Assembly: GCF_001894745.1 (NCBI RefSeq) | Contig: NZ_BBYF01000004.1 | Coordinates: 409,365 to 473,364, forward strand | Origin: Paenibacillus sp. NAIST15-1 | GTDB taxonomy: Bacteria; Bacillota; Bacilli; Paenibacillales; Paenibacillaceae | Direction of reading: 5' to 3' | Length of the DNA: 64,000 nucleotides | Shown: positions 43,933 to 51,702 of the stretch, one piece after another | Layout of the letters: each line of letters opens with the position of its first letter | Numbering within the stretch: the first letter of the stretch is position 1 | Notes under the pieces: generated by a model | What the model saw: only the letters and a program-made list of their open reading frames with translations | What the model was told of the DNA's origin: nothing | The model's database searches: none | Translations under genes and position numbers: made by a program

Positions 43933-43998
43933 ATAATCCCAATTTTATATACGAAAGTCAAATTAATTAAAGCGCATACATGCTACCATGGGAGTACT
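43933..43998 (+). promoter_or_regulatory. Promoter/operator shared with the 51.5-kb ABC operon
   Basis: This segment is nearly the same as 51495-51561. They share ATAATCCCA, TTTT and ACGAAA elements, and a 26-base identical block (43968-43993) that ends in an extended -10 box, TGCTACCAT (-10 at 43984-43989). A cre-like AAAGCGCATACA precedes it. No -35 consensus is present, which fits activator dependence. Transcription should start near 43996. The region 43757-43932 shows nothing else recognisable. Confidence 0.7.
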
Positions 43999-44067
43999 TA
44001 TTGCGCAAGTCACTAGAACTAATTCGGCCTAGTTCCTTACTGGCCCCATACCTTGGAGGGATTCGAT

Positions 44068-45147
44068 ATGAGTAAAACGATTGTTGCCATTATCGGCTGC
44101 GGGACGATTGCGAACAGTGCCCACATCCCGTCTTATATGGCGAATTCAGAGGTAGAGATTAAGTATTTCTGCGATATTCGCAAGGAACGGGCAGAGCAAG
44201 CTGTCGAGAAGTACGAGTGTGGGGAAGCAGTTGAGGATTATCATATCATTCTGGATGATCCGGAAGTCGTAGCTGTGTCCATCTGTACACCGAACTATTG
44301 CCATGCCTCCATCGCGATTGATTGCATGCGCGCAGGCAAGCATGTGCTGTGCGAGAAACCAGCTGCCAGAACGTATGCAGAGGCACTGGAGATGCAGAAG
44401 GTGCAGCATGAGACAGGCATGACGCTGAACATCGGGGTCGTAAATCGGTTCAATACTGGCGTGAATATTATTAAAAAGATGATTGCCGACGGCGATTTGG
44501 GCGAACTGTACCATGTTTACGTCAGCTTCCGCTCCCAGCGTTCGATCCCTGGTCTTGGCGGGGACTTCACGAACAAGGCTGTTGCCGGCGGAGGCGCACT
44601 CATTGATTGGGGCGTGCATTTCCTCGATATCGTGATGTACTGCACGGGCGATCCAGATCCGCAGACCGTAACCGGTCAGGCTTATAGCAAGCTGGGCAAG
44701 GATATGGAGAACTACTCCTATATCAACATGTGGGCAGGGCCTCCGAATTATGCAGGCACGTACGATGTAGATGACTTTGTAACGGCAATGATCCGCACTT
44801 CCGGTCCTTCCATTACAGTCAATGGCGCTTGGGCGCAGAACATTGGCGTGGATGAAATGTACATCGACTTCCTAGGCGATAAGGCTGGCATCCGCCTGCA
44901 GTACGGCGCAGACTTCACGATCTACAGCGCGAAGCATGGGGCTCTGATGGAGAGCACGCCGAAGTTCAATAAGACAGATATGTTCCAGAACGAGATTGAC
45001 AGCTTCATCTCCTGTATTAAATCCGGCGAGAAGCTGCCTTCCCATATTGATACGGTTATTCTGACTGCCAAGATGCTGCAAGCTATTTACGATTCATCCG
45101 AACAAAGAAAGGAAATTTCGTTCGCGAAGGAAGGTTCATTCGCATGA
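44068..45147 (+). CDS. Gfo/Idh/MocA-family oxidoreductase
   Basis: A 359-residue NAD-dependent dehydrogenase of the glucose-fructose oxidoreductase/inositol dehydrogenase family. N-terminal Rossmann site: VAIIGCGTIANSAHIPSYM; the conserved catalytic Lys is in the EKP motif HVLCEKPAARTYAEA. The C-terminal beta-sheet domain (VAGGGALIDWGVHFLDIVMY) has the usual His. The substrate is probably a sugar or cyclitol. The ATG at 44068 follows GGAGGG. It overlaps the next gene by four bases and shares its promoter design with the sugar importer at 51.7 kb. Confidence 0.9.
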   Translation: MSKTIVAIIGCGTIANSAHIPSYMANSEVEIKYFCDIRKERAEQAVEKYECGEAVEDYHIILDDPEVVAVSICTPNYCHASIAIDCMRAGKHVLCEKPAARTYAEALEMQKVQHETGMTLNIGVVNRFNTGVNIIKKMIADGDLGELYHVYVSFRSQRSIPGLGGDFTNKAVAGGGALIDWGVHFLDIVMYCTGDPDPQTVTGQAYSKLGKDMENYSYINMWAGPPNYAGTYDVDDFVTAMIRTSGPSITVNGAWAQNIGVDEMYIDFLGDKAGIRLQYGADFTIYSAKHGALMESTPKFNKTDMFQNEIDSFISCIKSGEKLPSHIDTVILTAKMLQAIYDSSEQRKEISFAKEGSFA

Positions 45148-45998
45148 AGAAGATCGGGTTTATCGATTATTACTTAGACGAATGGCATGCCAATAATTAT
45201 CCAGCATGGATTCGCAATGCTTCTGAAGGAACCATGGAGGTCGCCTATGCCTATGGCCTGAAGGATTCGGAACATGGGCTCAGCAATGCTGCATGGGCGG
45301 AGAAGCATGGTGTTCAGCTATTGGACAGCATCGAGCAAGTTGTCGCGCAAAGTGATTACCTGATCGTGCTCGCACCAGACCATCCAGAGCAGCACGAGGT
45401 ACTTGCCGAGCTGCCGCTGGCTTCCGGCAAGCCGACGTATATCGATAAGACGTTCGCCCCTGATCGGGCTGCAGCCATTCGCTTGTTCGAACATGCTGCT
45501 AAGCATGGCACGCCGCTGTACTCCTCATCGGCCCTGCGATATGCAGCGGAATATACCGAAGCAGACCGTGATGGGATTGAGGTTATATCCAGCTTGGGGC
45601 CTGGTACATTTAGGAGTTACTCCATCCACCAGATCGAACCGATTGTTTCGCTCATGGGGGCGGATGCAAAGCGAGTAATGTCCATCGGAACGACGACGGC
45701 CCCTGCGCTGCTGATTGAATTCGGGGATGGCAGGCAAGCAACAGTTCGCCATCTTGGCGACGAATGCCCATTTACGATGGCAGTAAAATATCACTCAGGC
45801 AGCAGCCGCATCTTGAAGGTGGAATCGGACTTCTTCCAGCTGTTCGCCCGCGACTTGGTTGCTTTCTTCGAGTCTGGTCATGCGACCGTTCCGTCTGAGC
45901 AGACAATTATGATTATTTCCATTATTGAAAATGGAATGAAAGCATTGCAGCAGCCGTATGAATGGATTGAGCTCCCTTGCGCTGCTGTCCACTCGTAA
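45144..45998 (+). CDS. Gfo/Idh/MocA-like oxidoreductase, short variant
   Basis: A 284-residue relative of the previous protein. The N-terminal region FIDYYLDEWHANNYPAWIRN and the segment YLIVLAPDHPEQHE, then YIDKTFAPDR (equivalent of the EKP motif: DK-T), fit an oxidoreductase lacking most of the usual glycine-rich signature. The C-terminal domain is shortened. It overlaps the previous gene by four bases, so both enzymes probably act on one substrate. The missing GxGxxG suggests a divergent nucleotide site or a non-catalytic partner. Confidence 0.7.
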   Translation: MKKIGFIDYYLDEWHANNYPAWIRNASEGTMEVAYAYGLKDSEHGLSNAAWAEKHGVQLLDSIEQVVAQSDYLIVLAPDHPEQHEVLAELPLASGKPTYIDKTFAPDRAAAIRLFEHAAKHGTPLYSSSALRYAAEYTEADRDGIEVISSLGPGTFRSYSIHQIEPIVSLMGADAKRVMSIGTTTAPALLIEFGDGRQATVRHLGDECPFTMAVKYHSGSSRILKVESDFFQLFARDLVAFFESGHATVPSEQTIMIISIIENGMKALQQPYEWIELPCAAVHS

Positions 45999-46136
45999 TG
46001 CAAGTGAAGAGTGGAATGGAAAATTTGCATTTCATGAACCAATTCGTTATAAAGGGAAAATAATGATTGAGCCCGCAGGCTCTGGTTCGATATGAAGCAG
46101 ATGCAGCAAGAAGCCGGCATAAGAGGAGGTATTGTG

Positions 46137-47621
46137 ATGTTTTTATTTCGTTCGTTTCGCAATTTCGGATTAACCCGTTCCCAAACAGATCGCTTACCTC
46201 CTCCCATCTTGCTGTCATCGATCACGAATACATCGCCCAAGCAGAAGCTGCATCCCTGCTCACCACTTGCGAAACAACATTCCCCTGCCCTTGTAGGGCC
46301 TACGATCCAGGTAGATCCGACTTTCCGCTATTATCAAGATCGCTCGGCAGCCAGCATTGCCGATGAGATTATCCAAAATGGCTTTGTGGGCGTCCATTAT
46401 TTCGTCGTCAACGAAAACAACGTCAATCGTGAACTCATTGAGGCATTCAAGCAGAGAGGGTTGTACGTATGGGCGCTTGTACTCGGCAACGGATCTTACT
46501 CCGTAGAGGGATTCCCTCCGGAATGGCCTAGCTGGCAAATGGAACTGCTGAAGCCTGTGAATGACGGTTACTATCGCTTCTCCCCGCATAGTAAGGACTA
46601 TGTCCAATGGAAGAAGCAGAAGCTCGCCCAATTGGTACGCGATTATCCTTTTGACGGGATCGAGGTAGCAGAACCGTATTTCCCTGAATGGGACGGAATT
46701 AAGCGTGGTGTATACGGCGATGTTGGCCCCCTTGCCCAAGCGGCATTCAAGGAACAGTACGGGCACCCACGCATACCGAACTTCACCAATCCACGCGATC
46801 CAGACTATTATCTGACCAATAAGGCGCTATATCAGGATTGGATCGGTTTTCGCGTCAAAGCGGTGAACAGCTTCCTGAATGAGGTCATGAACGGAGAAGG
46901 CGGAGTACGAGAAGCCCGATGCGACATCCTAGTGGCTACTTGGTCGCTGGCGATAGACGCCGGACCTGACTCTGTTGCCAAGCTGCGCGAGCTGCAAGGG
47001 CTCGATGCTGCGGCGATGATCTCGGCCGTTCAGCCTGACCTTCACTTCCTGCAGACGCATTGGCCAGATTGGATGAAGCCGCAGAGCAAGCTGCCGCCAC
47101 AGTATATTCGCAGCTACCAGAACTTCGTGGATCAGATACGTGCCGTCCATCCGAACATCCCGCTAGGTGTGCAGGCCGATATTGGCTCTACCCTGTCAAT
47201 GGTGAAGGATCGCAGCTGGCTTCAAGAATTCGGCGAGGTAGCACAGGACATGGGGTTCTCTACTTGGACTGCCTATGAATATCATCTTGGCAAGTATATG
47301 TACGACGAAGCCCCTGTTCCGACTGCGGTCGCCCGACCACAGCGAGACAAGGTCGTGATATCGTTTCAAAAGCGGATTGATGAAGTTTCCGCCAAGCGTC
47401 CCGGCAGTGTGAGCATTGTAACGGGCAAGGCAGAGCTCCCCCTTCCACCAGAACTTATTTCTGTCGACGGCAATATGCTTATCATTCAATCCGATCAACT
47501 GCCGCAGTCAGCATTCTTCCTGCGAATTCAACAGATTGCGGATACACCTTCCTATTGGCTGTATAACAAGGATAAGCCCGCCAATGTGATGAAAGGCGTT
47601 ACGATTGTGACGGTACAATAA
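46137..47621 (+). CDS. Putative TIM-barrel glycoside hydrolase
   Basis: A 494-residue protein. After about 55 N-terminal residues without a clear fold, a TIM-barrel-like pattern begins (ASIADEIIQNGFVGVHYFVV), with YPFDGIEVAEPYFPEWDG near residue 185 placing a Glu at the usual strand-4 catalytic position. The C-terminal part reads as a small beta domain. It resembles carbohydrate-active (GHL) barrels but I cannot name a family. The ATG 46137 follows GGAGGT at six bases. It is third in the oxidoreductase operon and likely processes the same sugar. A signal peptide is not evident. Confidence 0.55.
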   Translation: MFLFRSFRNFGLTRSQTDRLPPPILLSSITNTSPKQKLHPCSPLAKQHSPALVGPTIQVDPTFRYYQDRSAASIADEIIQNGFVGVHYFVVNENNVNRELIEAFKQRGLYVWALVLGNGSYSVEGFPPEWPSWQMELLKPVNDGYYRFSPHSKDYVQWKKQKLAQLVRDYPFDGIEVAEPYFPEWDGIKRGVYGDVGPLAQAAFKEQYGHPRIPNFTNPRDPDYYLTNKALYQDWIGFRVKAVNSFLNEVMNGEGGVREARCDILVATWSLAIDAGPDSVAKLRELQGLDAAAMISAVQPDLHFLQTHWPDWMKPQSKLPPQYIRSYQNFVDQIRAVHPNIPLGVQADIGSTLSMVKDRSWLQEFGEVAQDMGFSTWTAYEYHLGKYMYDEAPVPTAVARPQRDKVVISFQKRIDEVSAKRPGSVSIVTGKAELPLPPELISVDGNMLIIQSDQLPQSAFFLRIQQIADTPSYWLYNKDKPANVMKGVTIVTVQ

Positions 47622-47635
47622 CAGACAACAAACAA

Positions 47636-47688
47636 AAAAAGCAATCCACTTGCCCCGAGGCCATTCGGACGGCTGTTGATTGCTTTTT
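47636..47688. terminator. Intrinsic terminator, bidirectional
   Basis: AAAAAGCAATC (47636-47646) pairs with GATTGCTTTTT (47678-47688), and an inner CCGAGGCCATTCGG element extends it. T tracts are present on both strands between convergent genes. Confidence 0.8.
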
Positions 47689-47724
47689 GTGGTGTTCAGC
47701 TTATTGACGGATATCCCGCACTTC

Positions 47725-47961
47725 TTAGGTGTCCGAGCTGTCTCCCTGCTCTTCTTTATCCTCAACATATTCGAGAATATCGCCGGGCTGACAGTCTAAA
47801 ATTTTGCATAGTGCATCGAGTGTAGAGAAGCGCACCGCCTTCGCTTTATTCGTCTTCAATATCGACAGGTTAGCCATCGTGATGCCCAATTGCTTCGAGA
47901 GCTCGGTTGAACTCATCTTCCGCTTGGCCATCATTACATCCAGATTCACGATAATTGCCAC
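47725..47961 (-). CDS. Small HTH regulator (YozG-like, Cro/CI type)
   Basis: A 78-residue single-domain HTH_XRE protein: MMAKRKMSSTELSKQLGITM and LSILKTNKAKAVRFSTLDAL, then ILDCQPGDILEY. This compact form accompanies DUF2975 genes in Bacilli. It is 15 bases after the DUF2975 gene in the same operon and probably autoregulates through the inverted repeat over the promoter. Confidence 0.88.
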   Translation of the reverse strand: MAIIVNLDVMMAKRKMSSTELSKQLGITMANLSILKTNKAKAVRFSTLDALCKILDCQPGDILEYVEDKEEQGDSSDT

Positions 47962-47976
47962 AACTATAACCTCGCT

Positions 47977-48465
47977 TTATATCGTTTGATCGTTTTCCTC
48001 CTTGATTCTCGCAGCCTCCTCAAACAACTGAGCCAAGGTTAAGCTCAATAACCCACCTGTTAGCGCAATGAACGTTACGACTACCATCGGGACGATAGTC
48101 GCCGCATATAAGAATAGATCGTAAGCGTATATCAAAAATACGGAACAACCATTGAACAAGACAATCTCAATAAATGCACAGACTGCGATGACTTTCAATG
48201 CCTTTGCGGTATGATGGGTGAACGGATTGCCGCCTACCGCTATTTTACTAAGTTTCTTGAGCTGAAATAAAGCCATCACAAACGGCACCGCGCATAAATA
48301 GATACTGCTCGTTATCACTGTCACCATGTCCTGTTCTAGAATAGAATAGGCACTCTTCAAAAAGGCAGTCAGCAGTAAAGGAGTCGCCAAAAGCGCGAGC
48401 AAGGTTAACACAATACCGCATGCCACAATGATGTTCACAACTCTTGAACTCATGGATGTTTTCAT
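47977..48465 (-). CDS. DUF2975 membrane protein
   Basis: A 162-residue protein with four predicted transmembrane helices (for example IIVACGIVLTLLALLATPLL), matching DUF2975 (YoaS-like) proteins. The function is unknown. The frame also has a TTG at 48480, but ATG 48465 with GAGG nine bases before it fits better. It is first of a two-gene operon with the small HTH protein. Confidence 0.82.
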   Translation of the reverse strand: MKTSMSSRVVNIIVACGIVLTLLALLATPLLLTAFLKSAYSILEQDMVTVITSSIYLCAVPFVMALFQLKKLSKIAVGGNPFTHHTAKALKVIAVCAFIEIVLFNGCSVFLIYAYDLFLYAATIVPMVVVTFIALTGGLLSLTLAQLFEEAARIKEENDQTI

Positions 48466-48507
48466 TCTTCCCAGCCTCAACTTCCGTTTTCTATGGATTT
48501 AAGACCC

Positions 48508-48542
48508 ATTGTAGATCAGTATTTATTGTTAGTCAATAAATA
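48508..48542 (-). promoter_or_regulatory. Promoter with overlapping operator for the DUF2975/HTH operon
   Basis: On the minus strand TTGACT (48531-48536) and TACAAT (48508-48513) have a 17-base spacer. A perfect nine-base inverted repeat, TATTTATTG-N5-CAATAAATA (48520-48542), covers the -35 box, a typical autoregulatory repressor site. Confidence 0.8.
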
Positions 48543-48609
48543 TTAACTCCTTAACAATAATTTCAACGTCATGTAGACTTGTTACAGATAAGCTGAACAC
48601 CCGTCCACA

Positions 48610-49494
48610 TCAGTTCTGGCGAAGTTCCTTTTCCAAAAACCGATATATATTTGCGGCAGTACACCTTAACGGATGTTCCCCCGATCTACTGAGCATGCCG
48701 GACAGCATGTCCACTTCGACTCCGTCTATCGCTCGTACAGTTGTCCCTTCAGGTATCGGGTTCACCATTATTTCTGGGACTAAAGCAATTCCTAGCCCCC
48801 TTTGTACGTAATGCTGCAGTGCCATCATGCCGCCAATCTCCATGGTGTCCATAGATAACTGTCCGGCTTCCCGCAGGATGAAATCAAGCTTTTTGCGATA
48901 CGGACAAGTCGCTGCTGTGATCAATAAGCGATGCCCCTCGATATCTGCCAGTTGAATGGTATTGCGTGCAGTGAGCAAATGATTTGCTGGCAATAACAGA
49001 ACAAACTTCTCCATAAATAACGGTTCGAAGTGAAGATCGGTGCCTACTTCTGGAGACGAACAGATCGCAAAATCAATTTCGCCGCGAAGCAGCTTCTCCA
49101 CTAATACAGGTGTGCTCGCAATTTCCACAGCAATACGAATTCTCGGATAGTTGTTCATGAATTGTGCGATCTGAATAGGCAGCCGATGGCTAGCCGTCGG
49201 TTCCGTTACGCCAATGCGTACTGATCCCGCCTCCCCGTTGCTCATATCCGCAATATTAATCTGCAGCTGTTCCATGCGATGTACAATATCCAAACTCTGC
49301 TCATAGAACATCCTGCCTGCCTCTGTCAGTTGAATCGTTTTCCCTCGGTCAAAAAGCTGTGCGCCTATCTCTTTCTCCAGCTTCTGTATTTGCATCGTAA
49401 TGGTGGATTGTGCGTAGTTCATTTCTTCTGCCGCACGGTTAAAGCTGCCGTATTTAACGATACACTGGAATGTTTTTAATGTTTTGATATCCAT
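48610..49494 (-). CDS. LysR-family regulator
   Basis: A 294-residue LTTR. The N-terminal winged helix includes FNRAAEEMNYAQSTITMQIQ and LEKEIGAQLFDRG; the C-terminal effector domain begins near residue 90 (VRIGVTEPTASHRLPIQI). It has the CPYR motif at residue about 197. It is divergent from an SDR gene and the intergenic palindrome ATTCAATA-T-TATTGAAT fits an LTTR site. The ATG at 49494 follows GGAG at seven bases. Confidence 0.9.
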   Translation of the reverse strand: MDIKTLKTFQCIVKYGSFNRAAEEMNYAQSTITMQIQKLEKEIGAQLFDRGKTIQLTEAGRMFYEQSLDIVHRMEQLQINIADMSNGEAGSVRIGVTEPTASHRLPIQIAQFMNNYPRIRIAVEIASTPVLVEKLLRGEIDFAICSSPEVGTDLHFEPLFMEKFVLLLPANHLLTARNTIQLADIEGHRLLITAATCPYRKKLDFILREAGQLSMDTMEIGGMMALQHYVQRGLGIALVPEIMVNPIPEGTTVRAIDGVEVDMLSGMLSRSGEHPLRCTAANIYRFLEKELRQN

Positions 49495-49514
49495 TAGCAT
49501 ACTCCTGCTTATAA

Positions 49515-49531
49515 ATTCAATATTATTGAAT
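49515..49531. promoter_or_regulatory. LysR-type operator
   Basis: The 17-base perfect palindrome ATTCAATATTATTGAAT lies between the divergent LysR and SDR genes, 20 bases from the LysR start. It contains the T-N11-A pattern typical of LysR binding. Confidence 0.6.
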
Positions 49532-49615
49532 CATCTATTCATATCATTCAATTATACAAATAGATAGGTAGCCAATACAATGGAATATAGGATGGACAAG
49601 GAGAGGGGAATACGT

Positions 49616-50356
49616 ATGAACTTGAAGCATAAAGTGGCAGTCGTAACGGGTGGAGGCACCGGAATCGGCAGGGCTGTCGCTCTTACTCTATCGAAGCGTG
49701 GAGCGACGGTTGCCATTAACTACTCGCGTTCCGAGGCCGATGCAGAAGAAGTTGTACAACTCATTCGTTCAAGTGGCGGGCGCGCCATAGCGGTTCAAGC
49801 TGATATTTCACAAGATAATGAAGTTAGAGCAATGGTTGATAAGATTGTGCGGGCCTTCGGGACGATTGATGTACTGGTGAACAACGCAGGCATCACGAAG
49901 CATATCCCGATGGAGGATCTCGACGCTGCAACGGAGGACGTATGGGATGAGATGTTCGACGTAAATGTGAAGGGGATGTTCTACTGTGCGCGGGCCGTCG
50001 CGCCTTATATGAAGGAGAAGCAATGCGGCTCGATCGTCAACGTCGGCAGTATAGCTGGACAGACGGGACTCGGCTCTTCCCTTCCCTATGCGGTATCCAA
50101 GGCGGCAGTTCATGGCTTGACCAAATCCTTAGCACGAGCGCTTGCACCCAATATTCGGGTCAATTGCGTCGTTCCGGGGGCGGTAACGACAAGATGGTGG
50201 CTCGGACAGGAAGAACGTATGCAGCATCTGGCTCCTAATCTGTTGCTGCAGCGGATCTCCACGCCGGAGGATATTGCTCAGTTCATCTGCTCCGTCTTGG
50301 AGCAAGAAGCGATGACGGGGCAAATCATAACAGTGGACAGCGGACAAACCCTGTAA
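49616..50356 (+). CDS. Short-chain dehydrogenase/reductase
   Basis: A 246-residue SDR of the FabG-like classical type. NAD(P) motif VAVVTGGGTGIGRAVAL; NNAG motif LVNNAGITKHIPMEDLD; active-site Ser-Tyr-Lys in IVNVGSIAGQTGLGSSLPYA followed by VSKAAVHGL. The substrate is unknown. The ATG at 49616 has AGGAGAGGGG before it; an earlier in-frame start at 49580 lacks a site. It is divergent from and probably controlled by the LysR gene. Confidence 0.9.
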   Translation: MNLKHKVAVVTGGGTGIGRAVALTLSKRGATVAINYSRSEADAEEVVQLIRSSGGRAIAVQADISQDNEVRAMVDKIVRAFGTIDVLVNNAGITKHIPMEDLDAATEDVWDEMFDVNVKGMFYCARAVAPYMKEKQCGSIVNVGSIAGQTGLGSSLPYAVSKAAVHGLTKSLARALAPNIRVNCVVPGAVTTRWWLGQEERMQHLAPNLLLQRISTPEDIAQFICSVLEQEAMTGQIITVDSGQTL

Positions 50357-50411
50357 ACTGTGAAACGTAGTCAAGGTTACGAGGGGCACGCGAATATACT
50401 TGTAATAAGGT

Positions 50412-50448
50412 AAATATCCTCCTGCACCTCTTCTGCGGGAGGATATTT
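50412..50448 (+). terminator. Hairpin downstream of the SDR gene
   Basis: AAATATCCTCC (50412-50422) pairs with GGAGGATATTT (50438-50448) in an 11-base stem with a 15-base loop; no strong T tract follows (GCATCTT). Confidence 0.55.
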
Positions 50449-50538
50449 GCATCTTACGGCTAACTGACTAGCATGTTCGATGGAATGGCATTCTCTTCAG
50501 ACGATCCCCATTTACATGATGCAAAGGAGTGAACGGCA

Positions 50539-51498
50539 TTGGATATTCAGTGGAAAGCAGCCGACATTGGGAAATGGACTCGCTCAGGCATTATCTACTT
50601 CACATCCAAAATGGAAATGCTCGAAGACTTGCCCTGCAAAATGTACAGGCTGTACAGGCAGCATAGTCTGACCTATCACTGCCACGACTATTTTCAAATT
50701 TGGTATGTGGCAAAAGGGGCTTTCCGGCATACTGTCAGCAATCGGCGATTCGAGATTGAACAGGGCGATATTTTTGTCATCCCCCCATTTACCTTGCACA
50801 GTATTGATATTCCCCCCGAACAGAACATCGAGATCTACGGCTGTGAGTTTATGCCTTCTTTTATTAACGAGCGCTTCGAGGAGAAGCCGATGGAACCTCT
50901 CTTTTTCGATGTTGCCTATCTGGAATACTTCCTCAGCCGCGATGATAGCGCACAATCAAAAATTACGCTCGAACACATTACAGAAATGCGTGTCCGCCAT
51001 GTGCTCAAAGAAATGCTTGCCGAATATGAGCGGCGATCCCCCTTTTTCCAAATCGTACTGAAATCCAACCTGCTCCTCCTCCTCTCGATGCTCATCCGGG
51101 AAATTAACAAAGATCTTGTGCAGGAAGGATACGAGAAAACCGAGAAATATCGGTCGATTATGACAGGAGTCATCGATTATATCCATGCAGCCTATCATGA
51201 GGACCTCCATTTGGACACGCTCTGCTCGCTCGCGAAATTGTCCCGCTCCACCTTTTGCAGCATATTCAAGACATGGACAGGCAAGACGTTCAATCGTTAT
51301 CTAGCGGATCTTCGCATATTTCATGCCCTTACGATGTTGAAACAGCCCGAACTATCCGTTACCGATGTCTGCTATGCGATCGGATTCAACGAACTTTCTT
51401 ATTTCTGCCGCATCTTCAAGAAATACACCGGCATTTCCCCTACCTCCTACCGCAAGCAAGCGATCCAGCAGGAGCCAGGCACGCCACGCATACGATAA
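50539..51498 (+). CDS. AraC-family regulator with cupin sensor
   Basis: A 319-residue regulator. Residues about 45-150 form a cupin (HDYFQIWYVAKGAFRHTVSN, then DIFVIPPFTLHSID). The C-terminal double HTH lies at about 215-315: LCSLAKLSRSTFCSIFKTWT and VTDVCYAIGFNELSYFCRIF, then KKYTGISPTSYRKQ. The start is TTG 50539, seven bases after AAGGAGTG. Directly after it lies the conserved promoter of the sugar importer, which it probably controls together with the 44-kb operon (inference from the shared operator). Confidence 0.9.
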   Translation: MDIQWKAADIGKWTRSGIIYFTSKMEMLEDLPCKMYRLYRQHSLTYHCHDYFQIWYVAKGAFRHTVSNRRFEIEQGDIFVIPPFTLHSIDIPPEQNIEIYGCEFMPSFINERFEEKPMEPLFFDVAYLEYFLSRDDSAQSKITLEHITEMRVRHVLKEMLAEYERRSPFFQIVLKSNLLLLLSMLIREINKDLVQEGYEKTEKYRSIMTGVIDYIHAAYHEDLHLDTLCSLAKLSRSTFCSIFKTWTGKTFNRYLADLRIFHALTMLKQPELSVTDVCYAIGFNELSYFCRIFKKYTGISPTSYRKQAIQQEPGTPRIR

Positions 51499-51561
51499 TC
51501 CCACTTTTGCACACGAAAATGAAATCAAAATAAAGCGCATACATGCTACCATGGGAATACT
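51495..51561 (+). promoter_or_regulatory. Promoter/operator of the sugar ABC operon (copy B)
   Basis: This segment overlaps the last codon of the AraC gene and repeats 43933-43998. The identical 26-base core is at 51531-51556, with extended -10 TGCTACCAT (-10 at 51547-51552) and a cre-like AAAGCGCATACA. Confidence 0.7.
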
Positions 51562-51589
51562 CCAAATCCAGAAGGGAGGGAAATTGACG

Positions 51590-51682
51590 ATGATACTTGA
51601 ACACTCCCGGATTGATGCCTCAGGCTGCGTGCCCTACGCGCACGGTCTGCTTCATCGGGAGATCGGAAGTATACATTTCTGA
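51590..51682 (+). CDS. Possible 30-residue leader ORF
   Basis: ATG 51590 follows AAGGGAGGG at nine bases and opens a 30-codon frame (MILEHSRIDASGCVPYAHGL..., ending SIHF). It lies on the importer mRNA between promoter and binding-protein gene, stopping 20 bases before that gene's ATG. A strong ribosome site makes translation likely, but no function is recognisable. Confidence 0.4.
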   Translation: MILEHSRIDASGCVPYAHGLLHREIGSIHF

Positions 51683-51702
51683 ATGATGGAGGGGGAAAAG
51701 TC

